Positions 5,504 through 13,230 of a stretch of 25,385 bases of DNA are shown one piece after another. The stretch is from Acidovorax_G sp046289925 (GTDB taxonomy: Bacteria > Pseudomonadota > Gammaproteobacteria > Burkholderiales > Burkholderiaceae_C). The stretch is taken from assembly GCA_046289925.1 (NCBI GenBank), contig JBKBUN010000025.1, positions 1 through 25,385 on the forward strand, read 5' to 3'. The notes under the pieces are model-generated. The model did not search any database, had not been told where the DNA came from, and saw only the letters and a program-made list of their open reading frames with translations. Every line of letters begins with the position of its first letter. The first letter of the stretch is position 1. Both the position numbers and the translations under genes were made by a program.

Positions 5504-7366
5504 TCAAAGTGTTTGAACACGTTTGCCTGCCAAGGCCTGCTGGATACCGCGGTTCATGCGCTCGGCGGCAAAGGCTTCGGTGCCACGGGCCAGGGCCTCG
5601 GTGGCGGCCTCGATGGCTGCAGCGTCGTCAGACGAGCGCAGTGCCTCCAGCTTCTGCATGAGGTCGTCAATACCGGCGCGCTCCTCGGCAGTGAGCAGGT
5701 CGCCATCGGCCTGCAAGGCACTGAGCGTAGCCTGCAGCATGCGCTCGGCATCGACGCGGGCTTCCACCAAAGCGCGAGCGCGCATGTCTTCCGCCGCAGT
5801 GGCAAAACCGTCTTGCAGCATGCGCGCAATCTCGTCGTCCGAAAGGCCGTAGGAGGGCTTCACGTCCACGCGCGCTTGCACGCCACTGGTCAACTCCTCG
5901 GCCTTCACGCTGAGCAGGCCGTCGGCATCGACCGTGAACGTCACCCGGATACGCGCCGCCCCTGCAGCCATCGGCGGAATGCCGCGCAATTCGAACCGTG
6001 CCAGGCTGCGGCAGTCTTGGACCAGATCGCGCTCACCTTGCACCACATGGATCGCCAGCGCCGTCTGCCCATCTTTGAAGGTGGTGAAATCTTGGGCTTT
6101 GGCGATGGGGATGGTCTCGTTGCGGGCCACGATCCGCTCCACCAATCCGCCCATGGTCTCGATCCCCAGCGACAGCGGAATCACATCCAAGAGCAAAAGA
6201 TCGCCAGCCGCGTCGTTGCCAGCCAACTGGTTGGCCTGGATGGCTGCACCCAAGGCCACCACCTCATCGGGATTGAGGTTGTTGAGCGGCTCGCGCCCGA
6301 ACAGCCTCCCCACCGCACGCTGCACCTGGGGCATGCGGGTGGATCCCCCCACCATCACCACACCTTGGATATCGGCGGGGGCCAGCCGTGCATCTCGCAG
6401 AGTGCGCCGCACTGCCTGCAGGGTTCGCTCGGTCAAATCTGCCGTTGCGCCATCGAACTCGGACCGCGAAACGGTGCGAGTCAGCAGGCCAAAGGACACT
6501 TGTGCTTCAAAGACCGCCAGTTCGGAGGTGGTCAAAGACTCCTTGCAGCGCCGGGCGGCCATGTGCAACAGAGCACGATCGGCTGCGCCTACGGAAGCAA
6601 TGCCCAGCTGCTGTAGCACCCAGTCGGACAGCGCCCTATCGTAGTCGTCTCCCCCCAATGCCGAATCGCCACCAGTCGCCAATACCTCGAAAACACCCTT
6701 GCTCATGCGCAGTATCGAGATATCGAACGTGCCGCCCCCCAGGTCGTACACCGCATACACCCCCTCGCTGGCGTTGTCGAGTCCGTAGGCAATGGCGGCT
6801 GCGGTCGGCTCATTGATCAGCCGCAACAGGTGGAGGCCCGCGAGCTGCGCAGCGTCTTTGGTCGCTTGGCGCTGGGCATCGTCAAAGTAGGCCGGCACGG
6901 TGATCACCGCACCGTACAGGTCTGCGTTGAAGGTATCTTCAGCCCGCTGGCGCAAAGTCGCCAGGATATCGGCGCTGACCTCTACCGGAGTTTTGAGGCC
7001 GCCAGCGGTTTCAATACCGATCACCCCCCCTTGGCCTCCCGTGGCTGTCAGGCGGTAGGGCAAACGCTGTGCATCCACGTCCTGCACCGCTCGGCCCATC
7101 AGGCGCTTGACCGACACCACAGTGTTGGCAGGGTCGGCAGATTGGGACGCGAGAGCTGCACGGCCGACTTCACGGCGGTTGCCGTCCAGGTAGCGCACAG
7201 CCGACGGAAGCAGCACCATCCCCTGATCGTCCGCAAGACATTCGGCTACACCGTTTCGGACAGCCGCGACAAGAGAATGCGTGGTACCCAGGTCAATCCC
7301 TACAGCGATGCGCCGCTGGTGAGGGTCTGGCGACTGGCCGGGTTCAGAGATCTGCAAAAGCGCCAT
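5504..7366 (-). CDS. hscA: Hsp70-class Fe-S assembly chaperone HscA
   Basis: A 620-residue specialised Hsp70 that binds the LPPVK motif of IscU and uses ATP, stimulated by HscB, to release the cluster to acceptors. ATPase landmarks are the phosphate-1 motif GIDLGTTHSLVAAV (about residues 23-36), NEPTAAAIAYGL, the phosphate-2 motif VYDLGGGTFDISILR and the adenosine motif VVMVGGSTRMPQVQ. The linker LLLLDVIPLSLGIETMGG leads into the substrate-binding domain (FTTFKDGQTALAIHVVQGER), and the C-terminus is a helical lid. The N-terminal 20 residues and the full length match HscA (616 aa in E. coli) and not DnaK, which is longer with an acidic tail. It follows hscB after an unusually long 134-base gap and precedes fdx by 14 bases. 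Confidence 0.96.
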   Translation of the reverse strand: MALLQISEPGQSPDPHQRRIAVGIDLGTTHSLVAAVRNGVAECLADDQGMVLLPSAVRYLDGNRREVGRAALASQSADPANTVVSVKRLMGRAVQDVDAQRLPYRLTATGGQGGVIGIETAGGLKTPVEVSADILATLRQRAEDTFNADLYGAVITVPAYFDDAQRQATKDAAQLAGLHLLRLINEPTAAAIAYGLDNASEGVYAVYDLGGGTFDISILRMSKGVFEVLATGGDSALGGDDYDRALSDWVLQQLGIASVGAADRALLHMAARRCKESLTTSELAVFEAQVSFGLLTRTVSRSEFDGATADLTERTLQAVRRTLRDARLAPADIQGVVMVGGSTRMPQVQRAVGRLFGREPLNNLNPDEVVALGAAIQANQLAGNDAAGDLLLLDVIPLSLGIETMGGLVERIVARNETIPIAKAQDFTTFKDGQTALAIHVVQGERDLVQDCRSLARFELRGIPPMAAGAARIRVTFTVDADGLLSVKAEELTSGVQARVDVKPSYGLSDDEIARMLQDGFATAAEDMRARALVEARVDAERMLQATLSALQADGDLLTAEERAGIDDLMQKLEALRSSDDAAAIEAATEALARGTEAFAAERMNRGIQQALAGKRVQTL

Positions 7367-7500
7367 GGTAGATGTTGGTTATGCGGGCCGTTAGCGAATA
7401 AAGGCAGTTGTGCAGTTGTGCGGAGGATGCCTGGCCTCACCGACCCTGGCCACCGCGATGCCCGTTGGGCCAGGTGCCATGCAAGTCGCGGCTTAGAGGC

Positions 7501-8019
7501 TTAGGCATCGAATCGTTCCCGCTTGCGGCCCAGTTCAGACAAAAAACGGTCTACGAACATCAGCGCTCGAACCGACTGCACCGCCGCCGCCGGATCGTGC
7601 TGGGTGTCCAACGCCGCAGCGCAGGAAGCCAGTAACCGCGCTCGCTCCTGCAACACTGTGGACTCCAGTGCATCCAAGGCGTCAAGCGATACCGCGTCTT
7701 CCAGTGCCTCACGCCACTCCATCTGCTGCATCAGAAAGACGGCTGGCATGGCGGTATTGTCTTCTGCACGCACCGGATGCCCCGCCAGTTCGCACAAATA
7801 GGCCGCACGTTGCAGCGGGTCGCGCAACCGGCGGTACGCTTCGTTGATACGGACCGACCATTGCATTGCCACCCGCTGTGCCGCCGCGCCTTGAGACGCA
7901 AAACGGTCCGGATGGACCTCGCGCTGAAGATCTTTCCAGCGTTGGTCCAGTTCCGATGGGTTGAGGGCGTAGCGTCTTTCCAAACCCAGCAGTTCGAAGT
8001 CGTCAGATTGAAGATTCAT
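7501..8019 (-). CDS. hscB: Fe-S assembly J-domain co-chaperone HscB
   Basis: A 172-residue J-protein that recruits IscU to HscA and stimulates the HscA ATPase. The N-terminal J domain (FELLGLERRYALNPSELDQRWKDLQREVHPDRF) carries the His36-Pro37-Asp38 tripeptide. It is followed by VAMQWSVRINEAYRRLRDPLQRAAYLCELAG and a three-helix C-terminal domain (FLMQQMEWREALEDA...) that contacts IscU. Length matches the family (171 aa in E. coli). The start ATG at 8019 lies only 6 bases beyond the T-tract of a terminator-like hairpin, with no clear ribosome site. That suggests low or regulated expression compared with iscSUA. Confidence 0.95.
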   Translation of the reverse strand: MNLQSDDFELLGLERRYALNPSELDQRWKDLQREVHPDRFASQGAAAQRVAMQWSVRINEAYRRLRDPLQRAAYLCELAGHPVRAEDNTAMPAVFLMQQMEWREALEDAVSLDALDALESTVLQERARLLASCAAALDTQHDPAAAVQSVRALMFVDRFLSELGRKRERFDA

Positions 8020-8025
8020 CGGCAG

Positions 8026-8056
8026 AAAAAAACCGCCAGCAGGGCACGATGGCGGT
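8026..8056 (-). terminator. Intrinsic-terminator-like hairpin between iscA and hscB
   Basis: On the minus strand a GC-rich 7-bp stem (ACCGCCA/TGGCGGT; arms 8056-8050 and 8038-8032) with an 11-nt loop runs straight into seven Ts (8032-8026). It begins 24 bases after the iscA stop and ends 6 bases before the hscB ATG. The form is that of a Rho-independent terminator or attenuator inside the isc operon. Confidence 0.75.
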
Positions 8057-8080
8057 CTTTAATGGCTTGCAGCCTAAACA

Positions 8081-8404
8081 TCAGACGCGGAAGCTTTCTC
8101 CGCAGCCGCACCGGTCGCGCTCGTTGGGGTTGTTGAATTTGAATCCCTCATTCAGGCCTTCGCGCACGAAATCGAGCTCGGTTCCATCGATGTAGGCCAG
8201 GCTCTTGGGATCAACCAATACCTTCACCCCGTGTTGCTCAAACTCGATATCCTCCGGCTCCTTGGAATCGACGTACTCGAGCTTGTAGGCAAGGCCAGAG
8301 CAACCCGTGGTCTTGACGCCCAAGCGCACGCCGATACCCTTCCCGCGCCGGGTCAGATAACGGCTCACGTGGCGAGCCGCAGCTTCGGTCAAAGTAATGG
8401 CCAT
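8081..8404 (-). CDS. iscA: A-type Fe-S carrier IscA
   Basis: A 107-residue A-type carrier that binds iron or a Fe-S cluster and passes it on, mainly toward [4Fe-4S] targets. The three ligand cysteines are Cys35 (TTGCSGLAY), Cys99 and Cys101 (DRCGCGESF), the same spacing as E. coli IscA, which also has 107 residues. The ATG at 8404 (MAITLTEAAA) is preferred over a longer frame start at 8437 that would overlap iscU. Here the iscU stop and this ATG are separated by a single base (TGAAATG), which implies translational coupling. A terminator-like hairpin follows the stop. Confidence 0.96.
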   Translation of the reverse strand: MAITLTEAAARHVSRYLTRRGKGIGVRLGVKTTGCSGLAYKLEYVDSKEPEDIEFEQHGVKVLVDPKSLAYIDGTELDFVREGLNEGFKFNNPNERDRCGCGESFRV

Positions 8405-8405
8405 T

Positions 8406-8804
8406 TCAGGAGGTTGCGGTCGCGCCATGCTTGGCACGGTAGTCCTGCACAGCCGCCTTGATGGCGTCTTCGGCCAAGATCGAGCAGTGGATCTTCACCG
8501 GGGGCAATGCCAGTTCTTCGGCAATCTGGCTGTTCTTCAACTGAGCCGCTTCGTCCAGCGTCTTGCCTTTCACCCACTCGGTGACCAGCGACGAGGATGC
8601 GATCGCCGAACCGCAGCCATAGGTTTTGAAACGGGCGTCTTCAATCACCCCGGTTTCAGGATTCACCTTGATCTGCAACTTCATCACGTCGCCGCAAGCG
8701 GGTGCACCGACCATGCCTGTGCCAACGGTGTCATCCCCCTTGTCAAACGAGCCCACGTTGCGCGGGTTTTCGTAATGGTCAACAACCTTCTCAGAATAAG
8801 CCAT
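8406..8804 (-). CDS. iscU: Fe-S cluster scaffold IscU
   Basis: A 132-residue scaffold on which clusters are built from sulphur delivered by IscS. Conserved ligands are Cys37 and Asp39 (GAPACGDVMKLQI), Cys64 (TYGCGSAIASSS) and Cys107 (KIHCSILAEDAI). The HscA-recognition motif LPPVK is at 100-104. The C-terminus is a few residues longer than in E. coli (128 aa). A good ribosome site (gaggtga) precedes the ATG at 8804. It is placed 33 bases after iscS and one base ahead of iscA. Identification is secure. Confidence 0.97.
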   Translation of the reverse strand: MAYSEKVVDHYENPRNVGSFDKGDDTVGTGMVGAPACGDVMKLQIKVNPETGVIEDARFKTYGCGSAIASSSLVTEWVKGKTLDEAAQLKNSQIAEELALPPVKIHCSILAEDAIKAAVQDYRAKHGATATS

Positions 8805-8837
8805 GGAATCACCTCTTGAATTCAGACACTGGCGTTC

Positions 8838-10052
8838 TCAGTGGGCAGCCCACTGGATGGTGCTCAGGTCAATGCCGTCCTTGTACATCTCCCACAACGG
8901 GCTCAGTTCGCGCAGCTTCGCAACGTTCTGCCGGATGGTGGCAATGGCGTAATCGATCTCCTGCTCGGTCGTGAAGCGCCCGATGGTCATGCGCAGGCTG
9001 CTGTGGGCCAATTCATCACTGCGCCCCAATGCCCGCAGCACATAACTAGGCTCCAGGCTGGCCGAGGTGCAGGCAGATCCGGAGGACACCGCCAGACCTT
9101 TGATGCCCATGATCAGCGACTCGCCCTCGACGTAGTTGAAGCTCATGTTCAGGTTATGCGGCACTCGACGTTCGAGATCGCCGTTCACGAACACTTGCTC
9201 AATGTCCGACAACCCGTCAAGCAGGCGCTTTTGCAGCGTTTTGGCCTTTGCAATGTCTTGGGCCATCTCTTCACGGGCGATGCGAAACGCCTCGCCCATG
9301 CCCACAATCTGGTGGGTGGGCAAAGTGCCCGAGCGCATGCCACGCTCGTGGCCGCCACCATGCATCTGCGCCTCCAGGCGCACGCGGGGCTTGCGGCGCA
9401 CATACAGCGCACCAATGCCCTTGGGTCCATAAGTCTTGTGAGAAGCCAGACTCATCAGGTCGACCGGCAGCGTGGCCATGTCAATCTCGACCTTGCCAGT
9501 GGCCTGAGCCGCATCCACATGGAAGATGATGCCCTTGTCACGGCACAAGGCACCGATCGCAGGGATGTCCTGGATAACGCCGATCTCGTTGTTCACGAAC
9601 ATCACGCTGATCAGGATGGTGTCTGGGCGGATGGCCGCCTTGAGAACATCCATGTCCAGCAACCCGTTGGGCAGGACGTCCAGATACGACACCTCGAAGC
9701 CCTGGCGCTCCAATTCACGCATGGTGTCGAGCACCGCCTTGTGCTCGGTTTTCACGGTGATCAGGTGCTTGCCTTTGCCCTGATAGAAGTGGGCGGCGCC
9801 TTTAAGCGCCAAGTTATTCGACTCCGTGGCGCCACTGGTCCACACGATCTCGCGGGGATCGGCACCGATCAGAGCTGCGACATCCGCGCGCGCTTTTTCG
9901 ACGGCCTCTTCCGCCTCCCACCCCCAGGCGTGGCTGCGGGAAGCCGGGTTGCCGAAATGCTCGCGCAACCACGGGATCATGGCGTCGACAACGCGGGGGT
10001 CGACGGGCGTGGTGGCACCGTAGTCAAGATAAATTGGAAAGTGCGGGGTCAT
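8838..10052 (-). CDS. iscS: Cysteine desulfurase IscS
   Basis: A 404-residue PLP enzyme that takes sulphur from L-cysteine as a persulfide and hands it to IscU and to thiolation partners such as tRNA-modifying enzymes. Key residues fall at the E. coli numbers: the PLP lysine Lys206 (SLASHKTYGPKG) and the persulfide Cys328 in the mobile loop SSGSACTSAS. TSGATESNNLALKG and HVDAAQATGKV contact the cofactor, and SSLRMTIGRFTTEQEID is the C-terminal signature. The length is identical to E. coli IscS. It follows iscR after 124 bases that hold a weak hairpin (arms 10140-10145 and 10163-10168), reminiscent of the iscR-iscS spacer where enterobacterial transcripts are processed. Confidence 0.97.
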   Translation of the reverse strand: MTPHFPIYLDYGATTPVDPRVVDAMIPWLREHFGNPASRSHAWGWEAEEAVEKARADVAALIGADPREIVWTSGATESNNLALKGAAHFYQGKGKHLITVKTEHKAVLDTMRELERQGFEVSYLDVLPNGLLDMDVLKAAIRPDTILISVMFVNNEIGVIQDIPAIGALCRDKGIIFHVDAAQATGKVEIDMATLPVDLMSLASHKTYGPKGIGALYVRRKPRVRLEAQMHGGGHERGMRSGTLPTHQIVGMGEAFRIAREEMAQDIAKAKTLQKRLLDGLSDIEQVFVNGDLERRVPHNLNMSFNYVEGESLIMGIKGLAVSSGSACTSASLEPSYVLRALGRSDELAHSSLRMTIGRFTTEQEIDYAIATIRQNVAKLRELSPLWEMYKDGIDLSTIQWAAH

Positions 10053-10176
10053 GGCTGGGCTGGCTCAGAAAACGCTGGCTGGCAGCAATCAATACAAATA
10101 ACAACTCCGCAGACGCGAACGCCTGCAAACCGTTGTGGCCCGGGCCTACTCACAAGCGGAATGCCCGGTCGCGCCC

Positions 10177-10713
10177 TCAGGACTTTGCAAAAGCATTGCC
10201 GAGTGCAAACACCGAGTTCGGCGCATTCACACGGATGGGCTTGACCACCGGCGTCGTAGAGATGGCACGCCGAACGACAGGCTTGTCTTCCACTTGCACG
10301 CCCTTGGCGAGTTGATCGTCCACCAGTTTCTGCAAGGTCACCGAATCCAGGAACTCCACCATGCGCTGATTGAGCGAAGCCCAAAGCTCGTGCGTCATGC
10401 AACGACCGCCTTCGCCCAGACAATTTTCCTTGCCACCGCACTGGGTTGCGTCGATGGGTTCATCGACGGACACAATGATGTCGGCCACCGTGATGTCATC
10501 GGCCTTGCGCGCCAGGGTGTAACCACCGCCAGGGCCACGCGTGGATTCGACAAGCTCGTGGCGGCGCAGCTTGCCAAACAGTTGCTCGAGGTACGAGAGT
10601 GAAATCTGCTGACGCTGGCTGATGGCAGCCAGCGTGACGGGCCCGTTGTTCTGGCGAAGTGCCAAGTCGATCATCGCGGTGACCGCAAAACGGCCTTTGG
10701 TTGTGAGACGCAT
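10177..10713 (-). CDS. iscR: Rrf2-family Fe-S-sensing regulator IscR
   Basis: A 178-residue Rrf2 regulator: the [2Fe-2S] form represses the isc promoter, and the apo form acts on other promoters. The winged helix is at the N-terminus (RLTTKGRFAVTAMIDLAL...ISQRQQISLSYLEQLFGKLRRHELVESTRGPGGGY). The cluster ligands Cys92, Cys98 and Cys105, with His108, lie in QCGGKENCLGEGGRCMTHELW, one residue longer between the second and third Cys than in E. coli. The C-terminal 40 residues are variable. The ATG at 10713 has a strong ribosome site (aaggag). The long leader of about 140 bases and an operator at 10875-10899 indicate autoregulation of the whole isc operon. Confidence 0.97.
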   Translation of the reverse strand: MRLTTKGRFAVTAMIDLALRQNNGPVTLAAISQRQQISLSYLEQLFGKLRRHELVESTRGPGGGYTLARKADDITVADIIVSVDEPIDATQCGGKENCLGEGGRCMTHELWASLNQRMVEFLDSVTLQKLVDDQLAKGVQVEDKPVVRRAISTTPVVKPIRVNAPNSVFALGNAFAKS

Positions 10714-10863
10714 CGCAAGCTCCTTAGCTCAGGCTCTTTCATTGTGGGATTGACCAGCCACCCGAGGGCAGCGGCACCGTCTCCGCCCTGCTTCTCCGCC
10801 GCCATCGCTGCGTGCGGAGCCCATCAGCCGTTTGATTCCGGCTTTTCTTGAGTGTTTTGCAGG

Positions 10864-10899
10864 AGTATAGCACAAATCCCAAATGAATTTGTCGGGTAA
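10864..10899 (-). promoter_or_regulatory. isc operon promoter with IscR type 1 operator
   Basis: On the minus strand the 25-base stretch 10899-10875 agrees at 19 of 25 positions with the E. coli IscR type 1 consensus as I remember it (ATASYYGAC... half plus ...RRSTAT half). Six bases after it is TATACT (10869-10864), a strong -10. The -35 region (about 10893-10887) falls inside the operator, so cluster-loaded IscR would block RNA polymerase. The predicted start of transcription is near 10857, giving a leader of about 140 nt before iscR. Confidence 0.72.
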
Positions 10900-10901
10900 G
10901 A

Positions 10902-10933
10902 AACTGATTGGTTATTATTTTTACCAATCAGTT
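10902..10933. repeat. AT-rich 11-bp inverted repeat next to the isc promoter
   Basis: Arms 10902-10912 (aactgattggt) and 10923-10933 are exact inverse complements with a 10-base AT loop. The element abuts the upstream edge of the IscR operator. On the minus strand it is followed by TTTCTT, so it could be a weak terminator for uvrB, whose stop is about 90 bases upstream. Alternatively it could be an operator or extruding element for the isc promoter. Apart from this, the promoter region and the leader, the 312-base gap 10714-11025 holds nothing I recognise. Confidence 0.6.
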
Positions 10934-11025
10934 CGATAGACCAAGACTAGAGCGCGCCATGCCCCCTCGCGCAGCGGAACAGCGCCGTTTGTGGCGGTGC
11001 ATGGCATCTGTGCGGCCGTGCGCAT

Positions 11026-13125
11026 TCAGGCCACAGAGCCCGCAAGCGGATCGTGGCCGCGAACGCCGAACGCGCAGTCTTTCAGGCGAGAGAGTTGGTC
11101 CCGCACGCGCGCAGCCTGCTCGAACTCCAGATTGCGCGCGTGGTCGAGCATCAACTTTTCCAGCCGCTTGATCTCGCGCGCCATGTCCTTCTCCGACATG
11201 TCTTCGACCTTGGCGCGTAGCAAGGCCACTTGCTCCATGCGCTCGGCATCCTGGCCCGCCTTTTCGCTGTACACCCCGTCAATGAGGTCTTTCACCTGCT
11301 TGACAATGGTGCGCGGCGTGATGCCGTGCGCTTCGTTGTAGGCGATCTGCCGGACGCGGCGGCGCTCGGTTTCGTCGATGGCTTTCCGCATCGAATCTGT
11401 AATGCGGTCGGCGTACAGGATGGCCATGCCGCTCGCATTGCGCGCAGCCCGACCGATGGTCTGAATAAGGCTGCGCTCGGCACGCAAAAAGCCTTCCTTG
11501 TCGGCGTCGAGGATGGCCACGAGCGACACCTCGGGAATGTCCAGCCCCTCACGCAGCAGGTTGATGCCCACCAACACGTCGAACACACCCAGCCGAAGGT
11601 CGCGGATGATCTCGACGCGCTCCACGGTGTCCACATCGCTGTGCAGGTAGCGCACCTTCACCCCGTTGTCGGTGAGGTAGTCCGTGAGTTGCTCGGCCAT
11701 ACGCTTGGTCAGCGTGGTGATTAGCACACGCTCGTTGCGCTCGACTCGCACGCGGATTTCCTGCAGCACATCGTCCACCTGGTGCGTTGCCGGGCGGACT
11801 TCGACGATGGGATCCACCAGCCCGGTAGGCCGCACCACCTGTTCCACTATCTGACCGGAGTGTTGCTTCTCGTAATCGGCCGGCGTGGCCGACACGAAGA
11901 TCACCTGCCGCATACGCTGCTCGAATTCTTCGAACTTGAGCGGGCGGTTGTCCAGCGCCGACGGCAGCCGGAAACCGTATTCCACCAGCGTGGTTTTGCG
12001 CGCGCGGTCGCCGTTGTACATGGCCGAGAGCTGTCCGATCATCTGATGGCTTTCGTCCAGAAACATCAGCGCATCGCGGGGCAGGTAGTCGGTCAGCGTG
12101 CTCGGAGGCGCTCCCGGCGCAGCGCCCGATAAGTGGCGTGTGTAGTTCTCGATGCCCTTGCAGTGGCCCACTTCGCTGAGCATTTCCAGATCGAACCGTG
12201 TGCGCTGCTCCAGCCGTTGGGCCTCGACCAGCTTGCCTTCTGCGAGCAACTGCTTGAGGCGCTCAGCCAGTTCGAGCTTGATGGTCTCAACCGCCGCTAG
12301 CACCTTATCACGCGGCGTCACATAGTGGCTGCTCGGGTACACGGTAAAGCGCGGAATCTTCTGCTTGATGCGCCCCGTAAGAGGGTCGAACAGTTGCAGG
12401 CTCTCCACCTCATCGTCGAACAATTCGATGCGCAGAGCCAGCTCCGAGTGCTCGGCCGGAAAGACGTCGATGGTGTCGCCGCGCACACGGAACTTGCCGC
12501 GGCTGAACTCCTGCTCGTTGCGCTGGTACTGCATGCGGATGAGCTGGGCGATCGCGTCGCGCTGACCTAACTGGTCGCCCACACGCAGCGTCATCACCAT
12601 GCGGTGGTAGCTCTCGGGCTCGCCAATGCCGTAGATGGCCGACACCGTGGCCACGATCACCACGTCGCGCCGCTCCATCAGGCTTTTGGTGCAGCTCAGC
12701 CGCATCTGCTCGATGTGCTCGTTGATCGCGCTGTCCTTTTCGATGAATAGGTCGCGCTGCGGCACATAGGCTTCGGGCTGGTAATAGTCGTAGTAGCTCA
12801 CAAAGTATTCGACCGCGTTCTTGGGGAAGAACTCGCGGAACTCACTGTAGAGCTGCGCAGCCAGCGTCTTGTTGGGCGCGAACACGATGGCAGGCCGACC
12901 GGAGCGCGCGATCACGTTGGCCATGGTGAAGGTCTTGCCCGAGCCGGTCACGCCCAGCAGCGTCTGGAACGCTTCGCCGTCACGCAGGCCTTCCACCAGG
13001 CGCGCGATGGCCTCGGGCTGGTCGCCCGCAGGCGGATACGGCTGAAACAGCTCAAAGGGCGAGTTGTCAAAGCGCACGAATTCGCCGTGCTGCCTTTCAG
13101 GCTTGACTTCAGAAAGATCCGGCAT
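11026..13125 (-). CDS. uvrB: Excinuclease ABC subunit B
   Basis: A 699-residue DNA-damage verification helicase of nucleotide excision repair that is loaded by UvrA and then recruits UvrC. The order of landmarks is: Walker A LLGVTGSGKTFTMANVIA (about residues 56-73 from the chosen start), the damage-probing beta-hairpin YFVSYYDYYQPEAYVPQRD, the Walker B/DEAD-like MFLDESHQMIGQL, VIFVSATPADYE, motif V/VI INLLREGLDIPEVSLVAILDADKEGFLR and QTIGRAARN, and the C-terminal UVR coiled-coil (IKRLEKLMLDHARNLEFEQAARVRDQLSRLKD). The ATG at 13125 (MPDLSEV) is chosen; a TTG at 13137 in the same frame is less likely. No clear ribosome site precedes either. It is divergent from tyrB with about 105 bases between. 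Identification is certain. Confidence 0.97.
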   Translation of the reverse strand: MPDLSEVKPERQHGEFVRFDNSPFELFQPYPPAGDQPEAIARLVEGLRDGEAFQTLLGVTGSGKTFTMANVIARSGRPAIVFAPNKTLAAQLYSEFREFFPKNAVEYFVSYYDYYQPEAYVPQRDLFIEKDSAINEHIEQMRLSCTKSLMERRDVVIVATVSAIYGIGEPESYHRMVMTLRVGDQLGQRDAIAQLIRMQYQRNEQEFSRGKFRVRGDTIDVFPAEHSELALRIELFDDEVESLQLFDPLTGRIKQKIPRFTVYPSSHYVTPRDKVLAAVETIKLELAERLKQLLAEGKLVEAQRLEQRTRFDLEMLSEVGHCKGIENYTRHLSGAAPGAPPSTLTDYLPRDALMFLDESHQMIGQLSAMYNGDRARKTTLVEYGFRLPSALDNRPLKFEEFEQRMRQVIFVSATPADYEKQHSGQIVEQVVRPTGLVDPIVEVRPATHQVDDVLQEIRVRVERNERVLITTLTKRMAEQLTDYLTDNGVKVRYLHSDVDTVERVEIIRDLRLGVFDVLVGINLLREGLDIPEVSLVAILDADKEGFLRAERSLIQTIGRAARNASGMAILYADRITDSMRKAIDETERRRVRQIAYNEAHGITPRTIVKQVKDLIDGVYSEKAGQDAERMEQVALLRAKVEDMSEKDMAREIKRLEKLMLDHARNLEFEQAARVRDQLSRLKDCAFGVRGHDPLAGSVA

Positions 13126-13230
13126 AGGAGGCGTCAACGGGGCCAGTGCATGGCCCGTTAAAATTTGCTGAACTCGGCACGGTACACCACGCCCGGTTTA
13201 TTCGCTACTGACAACCTTCGAAAGCACTTC

